From a virus: a stretch of 64,000 bases of DNA. Positions 1-8,145 of the stretch are shown here, piece after piece (within the stretch, counting starts at the first letter, position 1; the number at the start of each line of letters is the position of its first letter). The position numbers were made by a program, and so were the translations under genes. The notes under the pieces were generated by a model. That model did not search any database. It was not told the origin of the DNA and saw only the letters and a program-made list of their open reading frames with translations. The stretch lies in the IMG/VR virus record IMGVR_UViG_3300043788_000040, positions 1 through 64,000 of that record. The stretch is one strand, 5' to 3'.

Positions 1-1
1 C

Positions 2-133
2 AACCCCAATTTCTGGACGGTAGAGATTACGCTGCCTTACCCGCCGCCGTATCCGATCATAGGCATGAACTCGCACATGGTAGTCTCAATTGACTTTGTG
101 CAAGATTCAGTCTATCTGGACGTAGCAGTCTAA
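2..133 (+). CDS. C-terminal end of an unidentified protein (partial)
   Basis: An open frame enters from the left edge and ends at TAA 131-133, giving 43 residues. The tail is proline-rich near its start (LPYPPPYPIIG) and then alternates hydrophobic and polar residues, as in a beta-rich structural domain. It converges on the endolysin gene and the two stop codons overlap by 4 nt, which is typical of tightly packed phage genes. The family cannot be identified from this fragment. Confidence 0.6.
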   Translation, partial: NPNFWTVEITLPYPPPYPIIGMNSHMVVSIDFVQDSVYLDVAV

Positions 134-657
134 AGCCCACCGTTGTCAGGATAAATCAACGCTGCACGCTTGAGCCAGTTCTTGAGGAACGGAGCATCAG
201 CAGGATTATTTGCGACCACTTGCTTATCCCAAGCAGCCCGCTGGGCACGGAGATTGACTGCGAGAGTCGGTTGGTCAGCATTCTGAATCAGTTGAAGAGT
301 GTGTGGTCCGATCACGCCATCCTGTGTCGTGCCGAGAAGTATTTGAAGTTCCTTCACCGCACGGGACACGCCCGTGTTGACTCCAAAATCCATCATCACG
401 CTCGCAAGTCCGTCATCGTTGACGGAGTCCAAGTGGAGTGGGTGCCAGTACTGGTTGGCGTAAATCTGCTCCGCCATGAAGAGAGCCGTCGCCACGTCCG
501 TGGTGTAGAAGCTTGCGGGCACCTCGGGGTGCGCGTTGCTGGCGATTCCGAAACGAGTCATGCCACCGCTGTCGCCGGGTAGGTTCGTGACCACGCCGGA
601 GAGCGTGGAGTCCTCAAACCGAATAACCCACTTGATGATGCCGTCTTTGTTTGCCAT
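130..657 (-). CDS. Endolysin, GH108-type N-acetylmuramidase with peptidoglycan-binding domain
   Basis: This 175-aa protein probably cuts the glycan strand of host peptidoglycan at lysis. The N-terminal half matches glycoside hydrolase family 108: Glu15 in RFEDS would be the catalytic acid, followed by the glycine-rich DSGGMTRFGI segment. Residues about 95-135 (VKELQILLG, then DGVIGPHTL) match the family-3 peptidoglycan-binding domain that usually follows GH108. No signal peptide is seen, so export would need a holin or another route. The start is the ATG directly after an upstream gap holding no other gene. Confidence 0.88.
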   Translation of the reverse strand: MANKDGIIKWVIRFEDSTLSGVVTNLPGDSGGMTRFGIASNAHPEVPASFYTTDVATALFMAEQIYANQYWHPLHLDSVNDDGLASVMMDFGVNTGVSRAVKELQILLGTTQDGVIGPHTLQLIQNADQPTLAVNLRAQRAAWDKQVVANNPADAPFLKNWLKRAALIYPDNGGL

Positions 658-689
658 TTTTCAACCCTCGCTAAAGGGTTGGAAATGGC

Positions 690-911
690 TTATTTAGGGG
701 ATTGCGTGCCGCACATCTGAGGGACTCGGGGGCTGAAGCAGTTCGCGCAGATCGTGATGCCTCTGGTGTCAGTACCGCACATGTGGACGCCATTGTGCTT
801 GCACCGGAGGCGACGAATGAACCACGTGTTCCTCCAGAAGAAGTAGTACACGGGCCACCAGATGTCACGCCAGCGGAGTTCTCGTTCGGGCTTGACTTGC
901 CAGTCGCTCAC
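690..911 (-). CDS. Small Cys/His-rich protein
   Basis: A 73-aa protein with an aromatic, positively charged N-terminal half (WWPVYYFFW, then RRLR) followed by CKHNGVHMC and CANC. The paired Cys/His residues could hold one zinc ion. The aromatic stretch is too short for a confident membrane segment. Its ATG overlaps the stop of the upstream gene (ATGA), so the two are probably translationally coupled. The function is unknown. Confidence 0.6.
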   Translation of the reverse strand: MSDWQVKPERELRWRDIWWPVYYFFWRNTWFIRRLRCKHNGVHMCGTDTRGITICANCFSPRVPQMCGTQSPK

Positions 912-1201
912 TTGGTGTACGTGTTCCGAAAGGAGATTAGGGAGTCAAGGACAGCTTCAATGGTTCCCTTGCCAAGCTTCGTGTCATCTGCAATGAGCGC
1001 CACGACGGCACGACGATTGAGTCCGATGTCGTAGAGCTTCTTCACCGTGTCGCCAATCTGGACGATAGAGGACGCAAGGACTTCCTTGGTGATCCGCTTC
1101 TCGGTGCCTTTCCACGCCGCGTGCGCCGGGCGGACGCAGCCGTAGCTGCCTTCCTCGTCAAAGCAGATCGCGCACTCGGGTTTGAGCTTCGCCTTTGCCA
1201 T
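908..1201 (-). CDS. Hypothetical protein with CAIC motif
   Basis: A 97-aa protein starting MAKAKLKPECAICF. I chose the ATG at 1199-1201 because it overlaps the TAA of the upstream gene (TAATG); the longer frame would run deep into that gene. Only two closely spaced cysteines (CAIC) are seen near the N-terminus, followed by a mostly helical C-terminal half. It sits in the small-gene run between the two cell-wall enzymes. No family is recognised. Confidence 0.6.
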   Translation of the reverse strand: MAKAKLKPECAICFDEEGSYGCVRPAHAAWKGTEKRITKEVLASSIVQIGDTVKKLYDIGLNRRAVVALIADDTKLGKGTIEAVLDSLISFRNTYTK

Positions 1202-1482
1202 TAGCGTGGCCCCGCATAGTTCGTGCCTTCGGGTTCGCAATCACACGGCTCGCCGGGGATGTGCGGATCGGTCGGCAGATGGACGTGCGTGCCGGAATCA
1301 CCGGGAGGTGCCCCAGCGGCCGCCATCTTGCGGACTTCGGCGTCGTCAATGTGGGTTGCATTCTTGGTGCAAGCGTCCCACAGATTGGCGATGCCCACGC
1401 CTTCCGTAGGGTGAGCGTGGTACGTCAGCAAGACGTGGACGAGGTACTCGTGCAGCACGTCCGGCAGTTGAATGACTTTCAT
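1201..1482 (-). CDS. Hypothetical protein
   Basis: A 93-aa protein with a leucine/valine-rich N-terminus (LHEYLVHVLLTYHAHP) and a proline, glycine and acidic C-terminal tail that includes CDCEPEG. It is translationally coupled to the downstream 908-1201 gene by a TAATG overlap. It lies in the lysis-proximal small-gene run. The function is unknown. Confidence 0.6.
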   Translation of the reverse strand: MKVIQLPDVLHEYLVHVLLTYHAHPTEGVGIANLWDACTKNATHIDDAEVRKMAAAGAPPGDSGTHVHLPTDPHIPGEPCDCEPEGTNYAGPR

Positions 1483-1497
1483 AGAGCCTCTCTGGCT

Positions 1498-2073
1498 CTA
1501 ATACTGAAAGTTCTCCGCGAGGGATTGATTATCCACCGTTGAAGGCGGTGGGGGTGGAACTGGCTGCGGGAATGGCAGCAGGTTCGGCACCGGGGTCTGC
1601 ATCACAGTGACCAGCGGCGGTTCCGGCTCCACGTAAAGCAGCAGTTCTCGCAGCTTGGCAGTCGGTTTGACGTTCAATTCCGTAGTCACGATGTTAAGCC
1701 AAGGACGCCAGTTGCCCGCGTAGACTCGCGACACTTGCGCAAGTGTCATATCAGGCTTGAATCGTCTTGACCGACCGTCAACCATCTTGGACAGGTAGTC
1801 CCGAAGCGCCGCCCATCCTGCGGCGTCGTTCTCAAACACTATGTGACCGCCCTTGCCCAGCGTTTTCTGACCGGGGAGCGGATCGTAGATCGCGGCGGAC
1901 TTCAAGTCGCCGGGGTTGTGGTATCTCGTCGGAATCGCGTGATGGACTCCGAAACCTTCGGCATGCGCCACGGCGGCAGCAAAGGAGTTTAGCTTTTGCC
2001 TGTCCAAAGTCTGACCCTGCACAACGGCTGGCAGCAGGGACAAACCCAAGACCAGCAATAGTTTAGCTTTCAT
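1498..2073 (-). CDS. Secreted lysozyme-like/transglycosylase-like protein
   Basis: The 191-aa product starts with a clear signal peptide (MKAKLLLVLGLSLLPAVVQG) predicted to be cut near residue 20. Residues about 25-120 resemble phage transglycosylase-like proteins of the lysozyme superfamily: an AHAEGF helix followed by RYHNPGDLK. Glu39 in HAEGF is the best candidate catalytic acid. A proline-rich tail follows. The ATG has a strong GGAGG site. It may act in the periplasm on peptidoglycan at entry or lysis. The fold is fairly clear, the activity is inferred. Confidence 0.72.
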   Translation of the reverse strand: MKAKLLLVLGLSLLPAVVQGQTLDRQKLNSFAAAVAHAEGFGVHHAIPTRYHNPGDLKSAAIYDPLPGQKTLGKGGHIVFENDAAGWAALRDYLSKMVDGRSRRFKPDMTLAQVSRVYAGNWRPWLNIVTTELNVKPTAKLRELLLYVEPEPPLVTVMQTPVPNLLPFPQPVPPPPPSTVDNQSLAENFQY

Positions 2074-2290
2074 TGTTTCCTCCGTAAGGAATAGTAGTTT
2101 ACAGTCATGTCAGCGTTTCGTCCTTCCGTAAAATACAGATTAGGAAGGACTTAGTTGTATGTTTCCTCCTGAAAACACGAAAGGGAGCATCACGGCGATG
2201 GTACGCTTGGATGCTCCCCAGCAGATACATAATACCTGAAAGTTGGGAAAGAGTCAAGGGTTTTCGCCTTGACCCTTTGTTTTCAACAGT
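2074..2290. other. Intergenic spacer with three inverted repeats
   Basis: This 217-nt gap holds no ORF but three perfect hairpins: GTCCTTCC/GGAAGGAC (2120-2127 with 2143-2150), GGGAGCATC/GATGCTCCC (2183-2191 with 2210-2218) and GTCAAGG/CCTTGAC (2253-2259 with 2267-2273). The last two have T-rich runs on the - strand side and probably end transcription of the 2291-5773 gene. The first lies in the leader of 1498-2073. Confidence 0.6.
2248..2280. terminator. Intrinsic terminator, possibly bidirectional
   Basis: GTCAAGG (2253-2259) pairs with CCTTGAC (2267-2273) around a 7-nt loop. Flanking AAAG and CTTT could extend the stem. T-rich sequence follows on the + strand (CCCTTTGTTTT) and a weaker T-run on the - strand. 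It lies directly downstream of the large - strand structural gene that ends at 2291. Confidence 0.6.
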
Positions 2291-5200
2291 TTAGATCGTT
2301 GAAGAGAAGCGGGTCGGGACGTGAGGTTCGTAGATGAAGGTCATCGTCTGGGTGAGCGGGTCATAGGCGACCACACGACCGATGCAGATGACCCAGCCCA
2401 CTGCGAGGGCGCTGCTGAACGGGCCGATCCCGAACGGGCCAGCGCCGAAGACGCCGCCAGCCGATCCGGTAGTCATGGAAGCATAGTCCTGCGTCAGCCT
2501 TCCGTCCAGTCCGACGTATAGCAAGCCGCCGACTTCAATTTGGTCACTCGCGGTGACCGGGGACAGGAAGTATTGCTCGCCGTAGTACGCAGTGACCGTC
2601 ACCGACTGCCCCTGCGCACCGGAAGTCAGAGTGACACCGTCTGGGTTTGGCGCAAGTACAGCACCGGAGGCGTCAATGGCGTAGAGTATAGACCCCGTGT
2701 CTGCGGCGTCGTACGGCGTGGGCAGCGCCCAAGCCGGGATCACCAACGAGGAGTCCATCGCAATTATCAGTGGGCTAACTGAGGTGACCGTCCCCGTGAT
2801 ACCGTTTAGGAAATCAGCGGTGCCCATCCCAGAGAACACAACCAAGTTGCCAACTGCGAAGTTGTTCGCGTTGACAGTAGCAGTGACGATGTACGACCCT
2901 GAACTTCCGGTGATGTGGATGTGGCTGATCGTGGGGACGAACGGGTCTATTGGAGTTGCCTTACCGTCTATCGTCTCAATGCCGATAGCCGTCAACGCGG
3001 GTACGGGCTGCGTGACCCAGATTGGTAGCGGACTGTCCAAGTCGTAGGTGCGTGTGTGCCCCTGCGCGGACACGGTGTTTCCCCCGCCTCCCGGTGAGGT
3101 GACCTGCGACAGGATCATGCTGAACGTGCTGGTCGGCTCTATGTCGGCGGTACCGCTTATCAAGTTGGTCGAGGCGAGCACCTTCACCACGTCGCCCACG
3201 GCGAACGGCTGCGTGAACGTGACGTTGGTCGTGGTCGGCCCGGCGACGGTCGTGGTGCTGGAGGCCGTCGCTACGACCGTCGTTACGAGTCCAACGGTCT
3301 TCGTCACGGTGATCGTGTAAGTTCCAGCGGAGGGCACAGTCCACACGAACATGCCGATGCCGTTGTAAGTGCCCGCCGCTTGGATGGTGAACAGACCCGG
3401 TTGAATCGTGGTGACGTTGCCCGTGAAGTCAAAGTCCTGCGGAAGCTGTAGTGCGTCAAAGTTGACCTGTGCGTTGGTTCCCGGTGGCACGGCGGTGATC
3501 GTCGTGTACACGGAGACGTGAAACCCGATCTGCTGCGTGGCTTGGAGTAGTGCGTTCGCATTGTTGATCGCATTCGTGATGGACGTCTGCATGTTGTTCT
3601 TCCAGACGTTGATTCCAGCGTAGCTGAGGTTCGTGCGCAGCATGGCTATCTGCGTGGGAATCGAGAGGGATTGGATGTCCGGGCGTGCGAGAAACGCAAC
3701 CGGGTTGAAATCCATGCTGTTGACCCAGCCGTTGTCGTTCACGTTGGGACTGAAGCTACTCGGCGGAACTGTGACGGGCTGAACCGGAATGACAGGCAGC
3801 GGTGTGCCAGGTGTCCAGGTGCGGCTGCGTGACGCAACGTCCTGAAGCAGCGAGTTATACGCGGTGGGGTCTCCCAAAGGATTGATCGCGCCGTTGAGAA
3901 TCTCGGGATACGTCGCAGCGAACTGGACGAGGTACGGGTCTTGCGCAAGGAATATCGCCAAGTTGTTGGCGAAGTCCCTCCAGAACTGGCTGAAGCGGTC
4001 AACCTGTGTAGCCAGTGCGAACTGGTTGTACGTGTAGCGGCTCGCAATACGCGGCGACAGGTATGAAACGTCGGCGTTAATGTCGGCTGACGCAAGATCA
4101 ATCACGATATTCATGGTCTGCTGAAACGAGGTCGGGAACTTGATAGGCACCGGAAATTCTGCTGTGCCAGTGCCAAGAGTCACGTTGGCGGCCGATGTAG
4201 AAACCGCCGTGGGCTGGTAATCCAAGTCTGCCCCTGTCGCACCAGCCAAGTACGAGTTGTCTTGGCGTGAATCCCACTGCGGGTTGCGTGTGTAGCCCAG
4301 CAGCGACGCCTCAATGTAGGAAAGCTGCCAAAGCAGATGGCTAAGCTCGTTCGGCGTAAGGCTGGCAAACGTCTGAAGCAGCGGAATCTGTGGAACGTTG
4401 GAGTAGATCGTGTTCGCCGGGGCGGGTTCCCACATAGTCGCATCGGAGCCGGGCACCACGTCCGTGTTGGCAGCGATGGCGAGCCAAGTGCTACCGTTAT
4501 ACGTGACCACGTCGTTGACGGCATACGCAGTGGTGGTGTTCCACGTGCTCATCCAAAAGAAGTTTGTCAAGCCGAGGACGTCGTTCCACGGCACCGCGAG
4601 GGTTGTCACGGCGTTGAGTGATGGCTGGATGTACTGTTGGTACACAGCCTCAAAGTTGGGAATCCAGACACCGCCTCTACCCTGCCTGTCAAGGCTGAGG
4701 TAAATCAACCATGCGGCGGTGAGCAGCGGATCAAAATTGGATGCGACGATGTTTCCGAGGTTCACGAAGCTGATCAAATCCTTGCGAAGCTGGAGATCAC
4801 GAAGCGTGAAGTTGGGATTGCTGTAGTCCGGGTCGCCGACGAAGACCGTGTTCCCCCGGAGGGCGGGGACGATGCTCACGATGAAGTTGTTGAGACCCAA
4901 AATCTGCCAGTCTGAGATGATGTAGTGCGGGTCCGGCAACGCTCCTAGCATGTTCTGCAACGGGTTAAACGCAGTGCTGAACACCGGGTTGGTGGTGTTC
5001 GTCTGCATCGTGTTGATGAACGTTGGGTCAGTCAGGTCTTGGTTCGGATTCACCACGCTGCCGCTGAACGGTGGCACAAAGTATGTTGAGGAACCGAATG
5101 TCAACCCGCTGTTGTTGGTCAAGATAATCGGGTTTGACACGAACGAACTAGGCATCGTCGTTGGTCCGAACGAGCAGTTCGCAAACGTGAAGTTGAAGTC

Positions 5201-5773
5201 AAAGTCCGTGTTTGATTTGAATGCAGCGAATAGGGCGAGTGGCGAGAACAGGAAGCCGTTCCAGTTCCAAAGCATCTCTGGGAACAGGTTAGGAATAGAC
5301 GGTAGCGCAGGCAAGCCCCAGTTGCAGATGTTGTTCAGCAGGTTTGAGATGCTGTTGAGCGTTCCCTGCACCATGGCGAGCATGGACTGTTCCATGGAGA
5401 GAAGCGTGGTGATGTTGCTCTCAAGCGCCTGCACAAGTTCCTGAATCTCTACTTGGAGGCGTTGCGCTGTCTGAAGGATGCTGATTGAATCGCCAGCATA
5501 CAGCGGGGCACGCACCTGCCTGCCGTTCTGTCCGTCCACGGCGAGAGAATTCATGTGGTTGTACGAGATGATGTACTCGTCCAAAAGCTGCTTCTTCTGG
5601 AGAAGCCAGTTGTTCGCGTCGGCTATGCTGCACTCAAGGAAGCGCCCCTGCTCCATGGAGACCGGGTAGAATTTGGAGATGGTGGGGTCGTTGAGCGGTT
5701 GTGTCCTAACAACAGCGCCCTTCGCTTTGATCGGCCACAATAGGGCCTGGTTTTCGGCGTCTGTGAGTCCCAT
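2291..5773 (-). CDS. Large virion structural protein with carbohydrate-binding module
   Basis: A 1160-aa protein, probably part of the baseplate or a tail appendage. Residues about 80-150 are helical (QTAQRLQVEIQELVQALES region). Residues about 414-452 look like a family 5/12 carbohydrate-binding module: AYAVNDVVTYNGSTW followed by MWEP. The last third is rich in Thr, Val and Gly, as in beta-sandwich modules. Near the C-terminus a GxFGxGPFG motif recurs that is also in the fibre-like protein at 37198-38523. Its ATG overlaps the stop of the next - strand gene. Host-surface binding is an inference from the module. Confidence 0.72.
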   Translation of the reverse strand: MGLTDAENQALLWPIKAKGAVVRTQPLNDPTISKFYPVSMEQGRFLECSIADANNWLLQKKQLLDEYIISYNHMNSLAVDGQNGRQVRAPLYAGDSISILQTAQRLQVEIQELVQALESNITTLLSMEQSMLAMVQGTLNSISNLLNNICNWGLPALPSIPNLFPEMLWNWNGFLFSPLALFAAFKSNTDFDFNFTFANCSFGPTTMPSSFVSNPIILTNNSGLTFGSSTYFVPPFSGSVVNPNQDLTDPTFINTMQTNTTNPVFSTAFNPLQNMLGALPDPHYIISDWQILGLNNFIVSIVPALRGNTVFVGDPDYSNPNFTLRDLQLRKDLISFVNLGNIVASNFDPLLTAAWLIYLSLDRQGRGGVWIPNFEAVYQQYIQPSLNAVTTLAVPWNDVLGLTNFFWMSTWNTTTAYAVNDVVTYNGSTWLAIAANTDVVPGSDATMWEPAPANTIYSNVPQIPLLQTFASLTPNELSHLLWQLSYIEASLLGYTRNPQWDSRQDNSYLAGATGADLDYQPTAVSTSAANVTLGTGTAEFPVPIKFPTSFQQTMNIVIDLASADINADVSYLSPRIASRYTYNQFALATQVDRFSQFWRDFANNLAIFLAQDPYLVQFAATYPEILNGAINPLGDPTAYNSLLQDVASRSRTWTPGTPLPVIPVQPVTVPPSSFSPNVNDNGWVNSMDFNPVAFLARPDIQSLSIPTQIAMLRTNLSYAGINVWKNNMQTSITNAINNANALLQATQQIGFHVSVYTTITAVPPGTNAQVNFDALQLPQDFDFTGNVTTIQPGLFTIQAAGTYNGIGMFVWTVPSAGTYTITVTKTVGLVTTVVATASSTTTVAGPTTTNVTFTQPFAVGDVVKVLASTNLISGTADIEPTSTFSMILSQVTSPGGGGNTVSAQGHTRTYDLDSPLPIWVTQPVPALTAIGIETIDGKATPIDPFVPTISHIHITGSSGSYIVTATVNANNFAVGNLVVFSGMGTADFLNGITGTVTSVSPLIIAMDSSLVIPAWALPTPYDAADTGSILYAIDASGAVLAPNPDGVTLTSGAQGQSVTVTAYYGEQYFLSPVTASDQIEVGGLLYVGLDGRLTQDYASMTTGSAGGVFGAGPFGIGPFSSALAVGWVICIGRVVAYDPLTQTMTFIYEPHVPTRFSSTI

Positions 5774-8142
5774 TAGCTGTTCTCGTCGGACGTGTACAAC
5801 CCTTGGTTGTTCACGATGTCCGGTGCCTCGGTCGTGTCACGCACGAGGGAGGATGTGATTCTCTTCTGCTGTGTTTCTACGTTGTCCGTCTTGACGATCT
5901 GGCGACGAGACGTGTACTCAAGCGTGGCATCGCCCGAGCAATAGTAGTTCAAGTTCCCGCGCTGGCTGATGTCAATGTCCCCGTCAATCATGAGGCGCAG
6001 CGCCTTGCCCTGCTTGTTCGCCTTGATCGTGATCTCCACACCACCCTCAAGCGCAGCCGTAATGGAACGCCCTTGGTTATCGGTGCCGAGATCAAAAACG
6101 AGACCGCCTGCCGTGTCAATCAGGATTGACTGCTTTGAGTCCGGGTTCGCTCCGACACGGAGGAGGATGTCCCTCACAGCATGTAAGTCAAGAGACTGCC
6201 CGTGTGAATCCATTGGCGAACTGGGCTGCGACTGACTCGTGATCGGTGTGCCAGACCAGACGTAAGGCGCTTGGAAAGTTGACGGCAAGATCGGTGAGCC
6301 TGCCTGCGTAAGATCGTGGAACTGGTAGATTGAGTCCCCAGCGCCGTAATCTGCACGATAGCTCTTTGAGTCAATACGTGCGGCGTCGTTGATACCGTAT
6401 GCGTGCTTACCGGGTCCGTCTTGATAACCGTTGTACAGATGGCGACGCTTGGCTGCCGGGTCTTTCGCACCGAGGCGCAGCACGGTACCGCCGTCAAACG
6501 CACCACGCAGCGAGACGCTCTCGCCTCCGGTCTTCATGGTCAAGCTGCCCGCGTCGCCGGGCTTGAGCACGACGCCATTCTGGTTCCAGAACTGGAGAAC
6601 ACGGTCGGAGACCATGTCTTTCTGACTCCTGATCTGCGTCTGGGTCACACGCCCGTCGTTACGTGTTGGGTTGGGGATTGAGGTATCGTCCGAACCGAGG
6701 CGCAACACAACCTGCCCGAGGGCGGTGAGGTCAAGCGATTCTTCCTCGCTGCGGTTCTTGCCAACAACGACTTGGGCGGAACCTACGAGGTTTGCTTCAA
6801 GGGAGCGTCCTGCGCCGAAGGGATATTCGTAGCCTTTCGCCGGGAGTAGGGGGATGTTCTCCTTCGGAAGCGTGCTTCCGATCTCCATCTGCACTAAGCC
6901 TTCTTTGGTGACGTTCACACGGGTTGTGTTCTGCTCGTATGGAAAACGAATTGCAAAACATGATGCGGCGAGTCTCGCTTCTGCGTGATCCGTGGAATCG
7001 GTCACGGGTAGGTAGCCAGACTCCACGGCGCTTCCGAACTTGCCGAGGTACGCCTGCTTCTGGGAACCGACGAAAAGCTGCGGCTTGAGCACCTTGCCGT
7101 AAGTGCTGGGGTCGTAAAGGTTGTAGCCGACCAGTGTACCCGCAGCCTTCTCCAGAATATAGCCCCGGCGCTGAGGTGTTGCGCCTTCGTTTGAAGTTGG
7201 GCCTACGGGAATTACACGGTCATCAAACGGGTCATCCGCACCTTGGTTGATGACGAACGATTCGTTGTCAAATGCCGGGATCGTGCCGTTCGCCGGAGTC
7301 ACCGTCGTGCGGAGCCACGGGTCTGCGGTCGTGCCTAGAATGGTGTCAAGGAGCGAGGTCTGCAACGTCTCGTAGGGTACTGGATAATCCAGCGAGTACT
7401 CCTGCACAAGTTCGGTGTTCTCGCTGAACGGAATCACGTCCTGCTTCCCGCTGATGTAACGGTCGGACGGCTGGGCACCAGGCTGCAAATACGCGATTGA
7501 GTCGCTTGTACCGTCCGGTAAGAGCGTGGGGACTAGGTTTGGAGCGGTAGGGCGGTTGACTGAGCCTTGGTACGAGACGCCTGCGTCGCTATATGTGACC
7601 CTGCGCCCGGCAATCGTAGTCCATTGGCGCTTGTCGGAGTCCAACTTGTCACGGGAAAAGTCAGCGCCCTGTCTGTCCCAAGCGGTGTCAACCCTCTCGG
7701 AAAACCCGCCCGAATACGTCGCTGTCTTTGAACCAGGGTACGCCTTACGGTACGAAAGACGGCGGCGGTCGGAATAGCCTTGGATGCGGTCGCCTGTGAG
7801 CGGTCGGTTGGCGATGGCGTCAATGCCCTGCAAGCGCTGCTGCTGAATCCACGCCACGACCATCGGGAACTTGAAGCCGCCGTGACCATACTCGTAGTTG
7901 GTGGCGATTCCCCATGCGCCCTGTTCGGGCATGTTGATGTCAATCTCTTCCTGCGAAGAGACGTTCGCCGGGAACATGCTGACCTCGTTGTAGATCATGC
8001 TGTTCTTGAGGTCACGTAGAGTCAAGACACGGCGCTCGTAGTCCACCGACAGCACTTCAACGAGATAAAGCTCGTTCGCCATGCGCTGGCGGTCACGCTC
8101 GAATGGTGCTTGCGGGTAGTGCCTTGTGTTGTCTCGAATCAT
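5773..8142 (-). CDS. Baseplate/tail protein with N-terminal OB-like domain
   Basis: A 789-aa protein. Residues about 22-100 alternate as in the OB-fold found in gp5/VgrG-type baseplate proteins (LYLVEVLSVDYERRVLTLRD, then a long beta segment ending VVAWIQQQ). The middle is polar. The last 200 residues contain regularly spaced glycine turns (LDLHAVRDILLRVG, GGLVFDLGTDNQGR, GGVEITIK) typical of a needle-like beta-helix. It sits between the hub-like protein and the large structural protein. It is likely a spike or central baseplate component, but the exact role is unproven. Confidence 0.6.
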   Translation of the reverse strand: MIRDNTRHYPQAPFERDRQRMANELYLVEVLSVDYERRVLTLRDLKNSMIYNEVSMFPANVSSQEEIDINMPEQGAWGIATNYEYGHGGFKFPMVVAWIQQQRLQGIDAIANRPLTGDRIQGYSDRRRLSYRKAYPGSKTATYSGGFSERVDTAWDRQGADFSRDKLDSDKRQWTTIAGRRVTYSDAGVSYQGSVNRPTAPNLVPTLLPDGTSDSIAYLQPGAQPSDRYISGKQDVIPFSENTELVQEYSLDYPVPYETLQTSLLDTILGTTADPWLRTTVTPANGTIPAFDNESFVINQGADDPFDDRVIPVGPTSNEGATPQRRGYILEKAAGTLVGYNLYDPSTYGKVLKPQLFVGSQKQAYLGKFGSAVESGYLPVTDSTDHAEARLAASCFAIRFPYEQNTTRVNVTKEGLVQMEIGSTLPKENIPLLPAKGYEYPFGAGRSLEANLVGSAQVVVGKNRSEEESLDLTALGQVVLRLGSDDTSIPNPTRNDGRVTQTQIRSQKDMVSDRVLQFWNQNGVVLKPGDAGSLTMKTGGESVSLRGAFDGGTVLRLGAKDPAAKRRHLYNGYQDGPGKHAYGINDAARIDSKSYRADYGAGDSIYQFHDLTQAGSPILPSTFQAPYVWSGTPITSQSQPSSPMDSHGQSLDLHAVRDILLRVGANPDSKQSILIDTAGGLVFDLGTDNQGRSITAALEGGVEITIKANKQGKALRLMIDGDIDISQRGNLNYYCSGDATLEYTSRRQIVKTDNVETQQKRITSSLVRDTTEAPDIVNNQGLYTSDENS

Positions 8143-8145
8143 GGT

